Of a stretch of DNA of 64,000 nt, positions 37,191 to 46,277 are shown one piece after another. The notes under the pieces were generated by a model that searched no databases, was not told the origin of the DNA, and worked only from the letters and a program-made list of their open reading frames with translations. Position numbers and translations under genes: made by a program. The stretch is from Paenibacillus periandrae (GTDB lineage Bacteria > Bacillota > Bacilli > Paenibacillales > NBRC-103111). Location: NCBI RefSeq assembly GCF_022458865.1, contig NZ_JAJNMU010000010.1:124001-188000 (forward strand), given 5' to 3'. The first letter of the stretch is position 1; each line of letters starts with the position of its first letter.

Positions 37191-38735
37191 TTATTTCGTT
37201 TTCGCCCATTCATCCAATTGCTTTTGCTTTTCTGCAATAATTTTGTCCTGACCTGCCGACTTCAGCTTGGCAATAAACTGCGGCAGCTCTGTTTTTGGAT
37301 CTATGGTTCCTGTTTCCAGACCGGATTTATATTGATTAAATACGCTGGTCACAGCTGCGATTTCAGTTTTTACCGGTGTGGCGTCAAATGTGAAACCAAG
37401 TGCAGGTGATTTGATAGCCGCTTTATTAAATTTATCGGTTTGCTGATAAATATCTTCCGGATCACCGGTAAACACATAAGACTTGAATTGATCACCGAAC
37501 AACCATCCCTGATTAACTCCATAAGGTACGTTGCTAGAATTAATTCCTTGAGGATAATCGATCACATTGGCGGATTTTTTCACATAATCTCTACCTTCAA
37601 TCCCCCAGGACATCAGATTAATAATATCCTTGTCTGAGAACATCAGGTTCAGGAACATCATCGCTCTCGCTGGATCCTTGGAATTGTTGGCGATCGACCA
37701 CATAAAACGTGTAATCTGGTTGGTATTGGAAACCGGATCTGAAATTTTGTATTCAACCATCTCTTTACCCGTTACCCGGGAAGCTTGCATCGCATATCCA
37801 GGCTTGGATGTCGTTAAGAAGGAGAAAGCACGGTCCGCTTTGATCAAGTCGGAGCCATTGTCCTTCGATGTCGCGGCATCCTTGAGGATATACCCCTTTT
37901 CATACCATCTTCTGACGGTGTCCAGCATTCCTGCATACTTCGGTGTCTCAAACAGATTCACGACCTTCAGATTCTTATCCTCATAATCCAGAACGCCCAT
38001 ATAATCCCCAAGCACATCAAAATACTTATTAGCCATAATATTTGCCGGTGTCACCGAGCTTGTGTAAAGGACCAAAGGCGTAATACCCGGCTCCTTGTCC
38101 TTGATCGTTTGGAACACACTATCCAGGTCGTTATAGGAAGTCAGCTTGCTTAAATCAATCTTGTATTTATCAACAAGATCCTTTCTCATCGTAAGCGACC
38201 GGTCACCTGCCAAATCTCGGTTGCTCGTAATTCCGTATAATTTCCCATTTACCTTCGCGGCATTCAGAAATGCAGGCTCCAATGTTTTCGTAATATCCTG
38301 ACCGTATTTGGCAAGCAAATCATCCATAGCCAAGAGGCGTCCTTGTGTCACATGTGTGCTGTACGTTCCTCCAACGCCGCTGACCAGCAAATCAAGCTTT
38401 TCATTGGAAGCAACCATCAGGTTGGTCTGCTGTGAATAGGAGCCATAGCTGATCGGCACAAATTTGACTGTCGCATTGATTTTTTTCTTTGTGATTTCGT
38501 TCACTGCTTTTTCCACTTCGGGAATGCCTTGTGTCTGTGAGTTCGTTGTGAAGAAAGCCATTGTAATTTCATACGGAGCCAAATTAGCTGCGGAACCAGC
38601 TTCTTCTTTTTTACTGCCTGTCGGCGCTCCAGTATCTCCTGCCTGCTTAGTGCCGGAAGAACATCCTGCCAATACCGATGTGAATAAGAGAACAGCTGCA
38701 GTAAATAACTGTAACGACCTTGCTCTTTTTTTCAT
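37191..38735 (-). CDS. LplA-type oligosaccharide-binding lipoprotein
   Basis: A 514-residue extracellular solute-binding protein. A basic signal peptide ends in the lipobox VLAGC, followed by a low-complexity Ser/Gly/Thr linker. The ATG at 38735 has AGGAGG upstream. It belongs with the two permeases just upstream (38785-40649). Its family resembles the binding protein at 17790, but the sequence is clearly different, so the two importers are not recent copies. Confidence 0.94.
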   Translation of the reverse strand: MKKRARSLQLFTAAVLLFTSVLAGCSSGTKQAGDTGAPTGSKKEEAGSAANLAPYEITMAFFTTNSQTQGIPEVEKAVNEITKKKINATVKFVPISYGSYSQQTNLMVASNEKLDLLVSGVGGTYSTHVTQGRLLAMDDLLAKYGQDITKTLEPAFLNAAKVNGKLYGITSNRDLAGDRSLTMRKDLVDKYKIDLSKLTSYNDLDSVFQTIKDKEPGITPLVLYTSSVTPANIMANKYFDVLGDYMGVLDYEDKNLKVVNLFETPKYAGMLDTVRRWYEKGYILKDAATSKDNGSDLIKADRAFSFLTTSKPGYAMQASRVTGKEMVEYKISDPVSNTNQITRFMWSIANNSKDPARAMMFLNLMFSDKDIINLMSWGIEGRDYVKKSANVIDYPQGINSSNVPYGVNQGWLFGDQFKSYVFTGDPEDIYQQTDKFNKAAIKSPALGFTFDATPVKTEIAAVTSVFNQYKSGLETGTIDPKTELPQFIAKLKSAGQDKIIAEKQKQLDEWAKTK

Positions 38736-38784
38736 ACTAACCCTCCTGAATTTTTGTATACTCAACAGTAATGTACGGATTTGT

Positions 38785-39672
38785 CTATCCCTTCACCGCA
38801 CCTACAGTAAGACCCTTGACAAAAAATTTCTGGAAAAACGGATACGTAATCAATATGGGAATAACACCGATGACAGCCATCGCCATACGTACGCCTTCTT
38901 TGGGGAGAGCGGCGAGCATTTGTCCTTGATTGCCACCCAGATCGGCGGTGCTCAAAAATTGAATATCGAGCAATATTTTATTAAGCAAATACTGCAGACT
39001 GAACAGCTTGCTGTCTGTAATAAAGATCAGGCTGTTAAACCAGTCGTTCCAGTAATGAATAATTTGAAATAAACCAATAGTAGCCAAGATCGGGAGAGAC
39101 AACGGCATGACGATTTGGTAAAAGATTCTGAATTCGCCAGCACCATCAATGTAAGCTGATTCGATGATTGCTACAGGAATGGAATTCATGAAAAAGGTTC
39201 TGGCCAGCAGCACATAAAATCCATTGAGCAACAAGTAAGGAATGATTAAAGCAAAAATCGTGTTTTTCAAATCAAACACCTGTGTATACATATAGTAGGT
39301 TGATACGAGCCCACCATTGAATAGCATTGTGAAAAACACGTAAAATGCTAGAACCTTGCGGTAAGGCAAATCTCTTCTCGATAACGGATAAGCGAGTAAG
39401 GAGATGATGATCAGACTGATCATCGTTCCAATGACCGTTACCGAAATGGAGATCCCATATGCACGCAGGATGGTGCTGGCATCGTGAAACAAATATTCGT
39501 ATGCAGCAAAGCTGATTTTATTAGGAAAGAAAGAGTAACCGGTTCGGATAATTTCATTCTCGTCCGTAATTGACGAGGTGACCAACAGCAGGAACGGAAG
39601 CAGACTTAACGCGGTTATGACAACAAACAGAAGATGAATAATGAATTGATACAAATTTTCCTTTTGCTTCAT
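38785..39672 (-). CDS. LplC/YtcP-type ABC transporter permease
   Basis: A 295-residue permease with six predicted transmembrane segments, the EAA loop IESAYIDGAGEFRIFYQI and the family C-terminus KFFVKGLTVGAVKG. AAAGGGAG precedes the ATG. It lies 14 bases after the LplB-type permease gene and 49 bases before the binding-protein gene. Confidence 0.94.
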   Translation of the reverse strand: MKQKENLYQFIIHLLFVVITALSLLPFLLLVTSSITDENEIIRTGYSFFPNKISFAAYEYLFHDASTILRAYGISISVTVIGTMISLIIISLLAYPLSRRDLPYRKVLAFYVFFTMLFNGGLVSTYYMYTQVFDLKNTIFALIIPYLLLNGFYVLLARTFFMNSIPVAIIESAYIDGAGEFRIFYQIVMPLSLPILATIGLFQIIHYWNDWFNSLIFITDSKLFSLQYLLNKILLDIQFLSTADLGGNQGQMLAALPKEGVRMAMAVIGVIPILITYPFFQKFFVKGLTVGAVKG

Positions 39673-39686
39673 CTGAATCGCTCCCT

Positions 39687-40649
39687 TTAAAATAACGCAT
39701 TATCGCTATTGATTTTTCTCACAATATAATTGGACAAGATCACTAATGCAAATCCGACTACGGATTGATATACGCCGGCTGCAGAAGACATCCCGATATC
39801 CCCAAGCGTCAGCAAGGCCCGATATACATAAGTATCAATGGTGTTGGTCACAGAGCTCAGAGCGCCCGCATCCAGCGGAACCTGATAGAACAATCCAAAA
39901 TCAGAGTAAAAAATGCGACCGATTGCAAACAACGTCATGATCGTAATGACCGGTGTAATGAGTGGAAGCGTGATGCTTCTAATCTGCTGCCAACGGGATG
40001 CTCCGTCCACCGTCGCCGCTTCATAATATTCTTTATCGATGCCGACGATTGCCGCCAGAAATATAACACATAAATGACCGGCACCTTTCCAGACGCTTAC
40101 TATTGTTAAAATATAGGGCCAATATTGGGTCTCACCATACCAGCTGATTTCCTTAATGCCCAGCATCGGCAATATTTGCTTGTTCATCATTCCGGAATCG
40201 CCGCTCAGTAGAGCAAACACGAGATAGCCGATGATGACGGTAGAAATCAGATAAGGCAGCAGTACCGCACTTTGATAGAATCGTGACAGGAAGCGATTTT
40301 TCAGCTCATTCAATAAAATAGCCAGCGCCACTGCCGCGATCAGATTCATAATGATGAAAGATATATTGTATAATAACGTGTTTCTGGTAATGATATACGC
40401 ATCTGTCGTTTTAAAAAGAAACTCGAAGTTTTTAAAGCCAATCCAATCGCTGTTTAATATCCCCTTCGTAAAATTGATATCCTTGAAGGCGATAACAATC
40501 CCCAGCATAGGCAAGTAGTTGTTGATGAATAAGTAAAGAAGGCCTGGCACCATCATAATAAATAATACACTATATCGCCTTAATTTCTTCCATGTCCTTG
40601 CATATGAAGGGTTCAAAGCGGTTTTGTGGACAGTTTCTGCTTGTTCCAT
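39687..40649 (-). CDS. LplB-type ABC transporter permease
   Basis: A 320-residue permease with six predicted transmembrane segments and the EAA loop YEAATVDGASRWQQIRSI. GGGAGAGG precedes the ATG. The 116-base gap upstream contains a TATAAT at about 40690 on the minus strand, so the importer genes may have their own promoter in addition to read-through from the regulator gene. Confidence 0.94.
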   Translation of the reverse strand: MEQAETVHKTALNPSYARTWKKLRRYSVLFIMMVPGLLYLFINNYLPMLGIVIAFKDINFTKGILNSDWIGFKNFEFLFKTTDAYIITRNTLLYNISFIIMNLIAAVALAILLNELKNRFLSRFYQSAVLLPYLISTVIIGYLVFALLSGDSGMMNKQILPMLGIKEISWYGETQYWPYILTIVSVWKGAGHLCVIFLAAIVGIDKEYYEAATVDGASRWQQIRSITLPLITPVITIMTLFAIGRIFYSDFGLFYQVPLDAGALSSVTNTIDTYVYRALLTLGDIGMSSAAGVYQSVVGFALVILSNYIVRKINSDNALF

Positions 40650-40765
40650 ATCGTTTCCTCTCCCTTGTCTCTAGCGCTTTATATAGAGAATTATAAGATA
40701 ATGAAACAGCTTTCCCTACCCCAATTCCGACGTTAAATAACGTTTTTACGACCATAGTAGTTCCA

Positions 40766-42298
40766 TTATGATTTATTCACCTTGCGGTATTCCAATGGAT
40801 TCATTCGTGCCATTCTTCTAAACATCTTGGCAAAATGCGAAAAGTTGCTGTAACCGAGCGACGAGGCAATCTCACTGACCGTCATATTCGTTGTAACCAA
40901 CAAGCTTTTCGCTTCCTTGAATCGCTCTACAAGCAAATATTCCGATAAGGCGAGGCCTGTCTCTTTCTTGAACAATCGGGACAAATAATCGGGGTTTAAA
41001 TAGACGCTCGAAGCTATATCTTCACGAGACAGCTCCTTATTGATATTTCCGGAAATATACTGCTTGGCTTTTTCAACTACTGTATACGACTCTTTAACGG
41101 AATCCATGTAATCGATAGCAGTCTCCGTCATCTGAATGACCCATTCCTGCAAGCTGCTGACTGAGCGGGTAGCGTGGGTTGCACGTTTCGCGGTTAAACT
41201 GCCCCTACATATGCGGTGCGCCAGAAGCCCTTTGACTTGCAAAACATAATACACGACTTGTAAATAATTTTGATAAATATCATTCAACATCGCTGTACTG
41301 ATACTCATCTGCTTCAAAGAGTTAAAATAAACTGCCCACTCGTCCAATAGCGCCTGCTTGGCCCCTTGTTGTAACAGTTCCAGCCAACGCTTACCTTCTG
41401 GCAATTGTGCATACAGAGCTTTTTTCGATAATTGTGATCCATCGTTGCGAAACACAACATTAGTTATCGATACATTACCAACGGCTTCCTCCAACAACGA
41501 ATCCACCAAACCACGTATCTCGCCAATCGTTACGGGTTGCCCAATCATACAGGAAATTTGGCATTCCAGCCTTTCCTTACAGATCTTTATATAGGTCTCG
41601 CATGCCGTTTCCATCGTTCCAGCATCAAAAGCAACAATAACAACAATGACGCCGCTCACATACTTCAAGACAAACCCATGACCGGTCTCTAACCCAAATG
41701 CAGCTTCTGCCAACCTCAACAATGAATATTCAAGCAGTTCATCATGACGAGCACTTAGATCCAGCCTCGAGCTCCGAAGAGCAACAAGAATCGGTCTATA
41801 CAGTGTCTTTATCCTATTGAGCAGCCCATACTCTGCCAGCCTCTTCTCAATCTGTTCATCCTCCATATAATCGGCTTGATTAAATAACTCCAGCCAAAAT
41901 CGTTCAGTTAAAGTTTGACGCTCACGCTCGAGCTTCTGAATTGCTTTCCTTATCCCCGACTCCAACAATTCGTAACGTGCCGGCTTTAATAAGTATTCCA
42001 AACTCCCAAGCTGTATCGCTTGTTGGGCATACTCGAAATTGGCATGGCAGGTGAGCAGCAGCACCTCCATATAGCGATCACGCTCCTTCACCCATTCCAA
42101 CAGCTCTAATCCGCTTCCCTGCGGCATTTCTATATCACAAATTATCACATCAATGTTACTGTTAACGATAACCTCTTTAGCTTGTCTAATATTATAAGCA
42201 ACGTGAACTTGACTGAAACCCAATCGAATCCAATCTACACCATTCTCGATTCCATGTGCAGCGTGTATCTCGTCATCTACGATAAGCAATTGATACAT
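40766..42298 (-). CDS. YesN-type response regulator with AraC DNA-binding domain
   Basis: A 510-residue regulator with a receiver domain (Asp in IICDIEMPQGSG, Lys in LLKPAR) and a C-terminal AraC-type double helix-turn-helix ending MNPLEYRKVN. The ATG at 42298 has GGAGG seven bases upstream; two earlier in-frame ATGs overlap this site. It is the first gene of the importer region and has a well-defined promoter with symmetric sites around the -10 element. Its paralogue lies at 31493-33100. Confidence 0.95.
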   Translation of the reverse strand: MYQLLIVDDEIHAAHGIENGVDWIRLGFSQVHVAYNIRQAKEVIVNSNIDVIICDIEMPQGSGLELLEWVKERDRYMEVLLLTCHANFEYAQQAIQLGSLEYLLKPARYELLESGIRKAIQKLERERQTLTERFWLELFNQADYMEDEQIEKRLAEYGLLNRIKTLYRPILVALRSSRLDLSARHDELLEYSLLRLAEAAFGLETGHGFVLKYVSGVIVVIVAFDAGTMETACETYIKICKERLECQISCMIGQPVTIGEIRGLVDSLLEEAVGNVSITNVVFRNDGSQLSKKALYAQLPEGKRWLELLQQGAKQALLDEWAVYFNSLKQMSISTAMLNDIYQNYLQVVYYVLQVKGLLAHRICRGSLTAKRATHATRSVSSLQEWVIQMTETAIDYMDSVKESYTVVEKAKQYISGNINKELSREDIASSVYLNPDYLSRLFKKETGLALSEYLLVERFKEAKSLLVTTNMTVSEIASSLGYSNFSHFAKMFRRMARMNPLEYRKVNKS

Positions 42299-42385
42299 AT
42301 TCATTCCTCCCACAAATGTACTTATAAAACGATGTAGACTGACAATGGAGAATCATACGACAAACTTAGGAACCATACATATCGC

Positions 42386-42429
42386 AATAACTATGTTATT
42401 AATGCGGAATATAATCTAACATTAATAAC
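42386..42429. promoter_or_regulatory. AATAAC/GTTATT inverted repeats bracketing the -10 element
   Basis: GTTATTAATG (42395-42404) and CATTAATAAC (42420-42429) are perfect 10-bp inverted repeats with the -10 hexamer between them. A third half-site AATAAC at 42386-42391 makes a second palindrome, AATAAC-TAT-GTTATT. This is a strong operator candidate for a repressor or for autoregulation. Confidence 0.6.
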
Positions 42430-42437
42430 TTTGTCAA
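42408..42437 (-). promoter_or_regulatory. sigma-A-type promoter of the regulator gene
   Basis: On the minus strand a perfect TTGACA is followed after 18 bases by TATATT, about 110 bases before the regulator start at 42298. Confidence 0.75.
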
Positions 42438-42544
42438 GTTAACATATGCTGTAACTATCCATTTATAGCTTTAAATTGTCTTTTCGCATGAATGCTATGA
42501 AAGTAAATATAACATGGTATGTGGAACAAAAAAGAATGCAAAAT

Positions 42545-42566
42545 AGCCCTCCATAAATGGAAGGCT
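42545..42566 (-). terminator. terminator of the CoA-transferase/reductase unit
   Basis: AGCCTTCC and GGAGGGCT pair around a 6-base loop on the minus strand, followed by a T-rich tail with TTTTTTG, 45 bases after the FMN reductase stop. Confidence 0.7.
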
Positions 42567-42610
42567 GATCGATGACTTCAAAGAGAGTTAGTCGATGTTA
42601 TTCAACAAGC

Positions 42611-43165
42611 TCATGTGAATGTAGGTGTGTTTCCTTTTAAAGCTTTTTGCATCATAACCACTTCTGCTGCCAGAATGTTAATTCTTTCTAACACTTCAGC
42701 ATCAAAGATATCATTTTCCATATTAAAATGATCATTCTGAGCATACACATAACTTGGCGCGACAAAAGCTCTAAAATAGCCTGCGATTGGTTTTAATTGA
42801 TTTTCGACAACAAGATAATGCTGATAGGTTCCACCGGTCGCGACAAAGCCCATCACCTTATTACGCAACGCTTGCGGATGAACGAGGTCAAACAAGTTTT
42901 TGAGCGCTCCGGTAATCGACCCCTGAAACACAGGCGTTCCAATAATATAAAAGTCAGCTGAAGAAACGATATCAATCACCTTTTTGGTATCGCCCGTATA
43001 GGTAGACGGATCCCGTCCATCACAGAACTGCACATCGAATTTTTTAAGATCCAGCAGCTCTACCTCAATTTCCGGATCATCGACTTGTATTCTTTCTAAC
43101 ACCTTTTTGACCACTACCAATGTCTTGGAGCCTGTAATCGTCCCTGATATCCCTAGCAGCTTCAT
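42611..43165 (-). CDS. NADPH-dependent FMN reductase (flavodoxin-fold)
   Basis: A 184-residue protein of the SsuE/NADPH-dependent FMN reductase family. It has the flavodoxin-like phosphate-binding start LLGISGTITGSKT and the flavin-binding GTPVFQGSITGALKNLFD stretch. AAAGGAG precedes the ATG. It is the last gene of the unit that begins with the Crp-like regulator and ends at a terminator. Such enzymes supply reduced FMN to two-component monooxygenases or reduce quinones; no monooxygenase partner is visible here, so its role in the aromatic pathway is inferred. Confidence 0.88.
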   Translation of the reverse strand: MKLLGISGTITGSKTLVVVKKVLERIQVDDPEIEVELLDLKKFDVQFCDGRDPSTYTGDTKKVIDIVSSADFYIIGTPVFQGSITGALKNLFDLVHPQALRNKVMGFVATGGTYQHYLVVENQLKPIAGYFRAFVAPSYVYAQNDHFNMENDIFDAEVLERINILAAEVVMMQKALKGNTPTFT

Positions 43166-43253
43166 CGTTTGCTCTCCTTTTATATCATATAATGGCTAAT
43201 GTACTTCCTATTATATCGGGAGCAGCTCCCATGTATGGTTAAGCATTTAACCT

Positions 43254-44165
43254 TTATCCCGCATTTATGGATTGTTTCCTACTTGCAACCGTTCCGAGAT
43301 ACACGCCGGTAATCACCACTAATAACCCAAGAACATGATAGGGGTAGACCTTTTCTTGTAAAATTAAAGCAGCGGCAAAGATACCATAAAACGGGACCGT
43401 ATTTAAAAAGATTGAGGCTTTTCCCGGGCCTAATTTCCTTACACTTTGATTCCAAACAACGCTTCCCAATGCTGTCGCCAAAAACGAGGAAAATAAAAAA
43501 ACGGCAATGATCTTCGTATCCATCCCCAGAAACACTTCAGTAATAGGAGTCTTTTCCACAAACCACCCCAGCAGCAGCAGCAATATGCCACCGGCGGAGA
43601 GCAGCAGACTGGTCATATAGGCATCTGATAATGAGCCCTGAAGCTTTTTAATAAGAATAAAGCTTAAAGATTGACAAAACATCGCAGCACAAACAAGCAA
43701 GTCCCCAGCGTTAATTGAAAGTACGGCCATATCGTTCCATATAATAAGGGAGATTCCTGCGATACCAAGGACAATCCCTATAATTTTCATTGATGTCAAA
43801 CGTTCATTAAGAATAAAATAAGCCATAACAGAGGTAGTCAATGGAGTTAAAGCCATAATTAGTGCAGCATGCACAGCGCTCGTAAGCGTAAGCCCTATCG
43901 ACAATAAACTATGATGTAATACCATTCCTGTCAGACAAATCCATAATAAGTACATACCGTGACGTAGACTTATTGTCTGGAATTGCCTTTTCCAAATGAC
44001 ATAGACAAAAATCATGATACCAGCTACTACCAATCTGCAGCCTGTAATGGTAATGGGTTGGCTATGTGCATTCATTAATTTGACTGCTATAAGATTCAAT
44101 CCGAAAATGATGGTGAAGATAACTAATAAAAGATATGTCTGGCCTCTTTTGACAGGCTCGTCCAT
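43254..44165 (-). CDS. EamA/DMT-family transporter
   Basis: A 303-residue membrane protein with about ten transmembrane segments in two EamA repeats, the second around residues 150-290 (AMFCQSLSFILIKKL). Members export amino acids, metabolites or other small molecules. GGAG lies about 12 bases before the ATG. It lies between the nitroreductase and FMN reductase genes and may export a pathway intermediate or take up the growth substrate; direction cannot be read from sequence. Confidence 0.9.
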   Translation of the reverse strand: MDEPVKRGQTYLLLVIFTIIFGLNLIAVKLMNAHSQPITITGCRLVVAGIMIFVYVIWKRQFQTISLRHGMYLLWICLTGMVLHHSLLSIGLTLTSAVHAALIMALTPLTTSVMAYFILNERLTSMKIIGIVLGIAGISLIIWNDMAVLSINAGDLLVCAAMFCQSLSFILIKKLQGSLSDAYMTSLLLSAGGILLLLLGWFVEKTPITEVFLGMDTKIIAVFLFSSFLATALGSVVWNQSVRKLGPGKASIFLNTVPFYGIFAAALILQEKVYPYHVLGLLVVITGVYLGTVASRKQSINAG

Positions 44166-44297
44166 CGTTCAATTTCACTCCATACCCCTAATATTAGTCA
44201 TTTCGGTCAGTCAGGCAATCCCGGAGAAGCCGGTCCATCGACTGCTCTCCAGCGGGATTACCATTCATTCCATCTACAATACAGAAACGACCTTGCT

Positions 44298-45032
44298 TTA
44301 TTTTAACCTGAAGCCCTGTGCCTCCAGAAAAGGGAGGATATGTGCCCGTTGAGGCTGACTGTACTTCTCCGCGATGCCTTTGCTCCAGTCTGTAAGCAGC
44401 TTTCCTTGCGTTCGCTCTTTGTAATACTCGTGCATAATCTCATCGTATTCTTGAATACCTTTGCTTGCTTGATCTGTATCGTATGCGTTTAGATGCACCA
44501 CTGCCTTTACAGGCAATCGAGGACGTAGTTGGTTCACCTCATCGGGCACTCCGATTGCCATGCCAAATACCGGATACACGAGGCTTGGCAAATGAAGCAG
44601 CTCGCTAACCTCCTGAATGTTATTACGGATGCCACCTATATAGCAGATGCCCAGGCCCATCGCCTCTGCGGCAACGGCCGCGTTTTGTGCAGCTAGTGAA
44701 GCATCGATGGTAGCAACAATAAAGTTTCCTGTATTGTGATGAAACATTTCCCCATGTAGTTCTGTCGCTTCCTTGAGACGATTCAAATCGCCACAAAACA
44801 CAAGAAATAAGCCGGAATGCTCCACCTGAGGCTGATTGCCTGAAAGCCTCGCTAGCTCCTTCTTGATTTCGGGATCAGTTACGATGATAATGCTATATGC
44901 TTGTACATTGCTGGAGGTCGAAGCCGCCTGAGCCGAGGAGATGATACTATCCGTTTGCTCCTGTGTTAGCTCCACGTCTTTATACTTGCGGACAGAGCGG
45001 TGATTAATCAGTAAATCTACAAAGGTATTCAT
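44298..45032 (-). CDS. NfsA-like nitroreductase/flavin oxidoreductase
   Basis: A 244-residue FMN enzyme of the class A oxygen-insensitive NADPH nitroreductases. The FMN-binding HRSVRKYKD is near the N-terminus, followed by STSSNVQAYSIIIV and the MGLGICYIGGIRNN loop typical of NfsA and FRP proteins. The ATG at 45032 has GAGG six bases upstream. It lies 47 bases after the first CoA-transferase gene's stop. It could reduce a nitro group or quinone in the substrate of this locus, or simply provide flavin chemistry. Family is sure; role is inferred. Confidence 0.9.
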   Translation of the reverse strand: MNTFVDLLINHRSVRKYKDVELTQEQTDSIISSAQAASTSSNVQAYSIIIVTDPEIKKELARLSGNQPQVEHSGLFLVFCGDLNRLKEATELHGEMFHHNTGNFIVATIDASLAAQNAAVAAEAMGLGICYIGGIRNNIQEVSELLHLPSLVYPVFGMAIGVPDEVNQLRPRLPVKAVVHLNAYDTDQASKGIQEYDEIMHEYYKERTQGKLLTDWSKGIAEKYSQPQRAHILPFLEAQGFRLK

Positions 45033-45079
45033 GAAAAGCCTCACTTCCTACGAACTATTTGCAGCCCGATTATTCCCAT

Positions 45080-46258
45080 TCACAGCTCTTTATTGTGTTC
45101 ACCTAACAGTGGAGGACGGCCCTGAATCTCCCAAGGGGTTTCATGAAAGATATAAGGCGCCCCAGGGTAAATAAAGGTTTCATTTAATTCCGGGTGCTCC
45201 ACAGAGACAAAAACCTGTCTGTCTTCTCTCAAATGTTCGTCCTCCAGCATTTCTTCAGGAGCACGGACTGGAGCCCAAGGCAGACCGATGCTTTGCGCTT
45301 TGTGAAATATATACTCCGAATCATGCTGTAGACAGAACCGTGTCAGTACATCACAAACATGACTCATTCTTGGTGCGCGATAGCTATCTTCAATGAACCT
45401 TTCATCTCCCAGGTCCTCTTCCATGCCGTGAGACAATAGCCATTCTACGAGAGCTCTCCATCTCTTTTCCGTTATATAGGTATTTAGACAAAGCATGTAT
45501 TTCCCATCTTTACACTTTAAGTTCCAGCGTACCGATCGGTTAGGCAGCGCATGCCGCCCAGTTTGGCGAATAACATGGGTTTGTTGATATACCCAATAAG
45601 GGATCGACATTTCCGTAGAGACGGTCACACAGTCATGAACTGCAATATCCAAGTATTGCCCTTCCTCTTCTGACAGTTCCCTGTTTAATAGTGCGCTGAC
45701 AACGCCCATCGCAGCGAAGTAGCCTGCCAAATGAGCAGATTGTCCCCCCGTTGGCGCAACAGGTGGCGCATCAGGAATATCATCATATCCGGTAACAGCC
45801 ATGATGCCGCCTAATGCCAATTGGATTAAATCGCTCGATTGATAATCCTTCCAGGGTCCATTTTGACCGAACGGAGTGATAGAGCAGTAAATGAGCTTAG
45901 GAAACCGGGCTGCAAGAGCTGCATAATCCAAGCCCCATTCCTTCATTTGACCAGGACGATAATCTTCAAGAATGACATCTACGTTAGGCAGTATACGAAA
46001 CAAGCTTTGTTTGCCGTCATCGGTGTTAAGATCTAAAGTAATCGATTTTTTGGAAGTATTATAATGCCAAAAATACAGGCTTTGGTTTTCATTGGGCTGA
46101 TCGCGATAGAATGGGCCGATTCGTCTGGAGTTAACCCCCTCTGGAGGCTCAACCTTGATCACTTCTGCCCCCATATCCGCCAATAGCTTTCCTGCATATT
46201 GTGTTAACTGGTCCCCGATTTCAAGTATTTTGATTCCTTCCAAAGCTTTGGTCATCAT
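45080..46258 (-). CDS. class III CoA-transferase subunit with catalytic Asp
   Basis: A 392-residue CaiB/BaiF-family CoA-transferase. The N-terminal Rossmann part contains YAGKLLADMGAEVIKVEPP, and the catalytic-loop sequence GQYLDIAVHDCV carries Asp209 at the place of the catalytic Asp of formyl-CoA transferase. The start at 46258 is preceded by AAGGAGGG. It lies 19 bases after a second, different CoA-transferase whose residue 209 is Glu, so the two probably form a heteromer with this as the catalytic chain. It would transfer CoA from succinyl- or another acyl-CoA to an aromatic acid side chain. Confidence 0.9.
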   Translation of the reverse strand: MMTKALEGIKILEIGDQLTQYAGKLLADMGAEVIKVEPPEGVNSRRIGPFYRDQPNENQSLYFWHYNTSKKSITLDLNTDDGKQSLFRILPNVDVILEDYRPGQMKEWGLDYAALAARFPKLIYCSITPFGQNGPWKDYQSSDLIQLALGGIMAVTGYDDIPDAPPVAPTGGQSAHLAGYFAAMGVVSALLNRELSEEEGQYLDIAVHDCVTVSTEMSIPYWVYQQTHVIRQTGRHALPNRSVRWNLKCKDGKYMLCLNTYITEKRWRALVEWLLSHGMEEDLGDERFIEDSYRAPRMSHVCDVLTRFCLQHDSEYIFHKAQSIGLPWAPVRAPEEMLEDEHLREDRQVFVSVEHPELNETFIYPGAPYIFHETPWEIQGRPPLLGEHNKEL

Positions 46259-46277
46259 AGGTCTCACTCCCTCCTTG

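Noticed and set aside
44194..44268. 24-codon frame between the nitroreductase and EamA genes
   Set aside because: No ribosome site; the sequence mostly consists of an imperfect hairpin (AATCCCG/CGGGATT).
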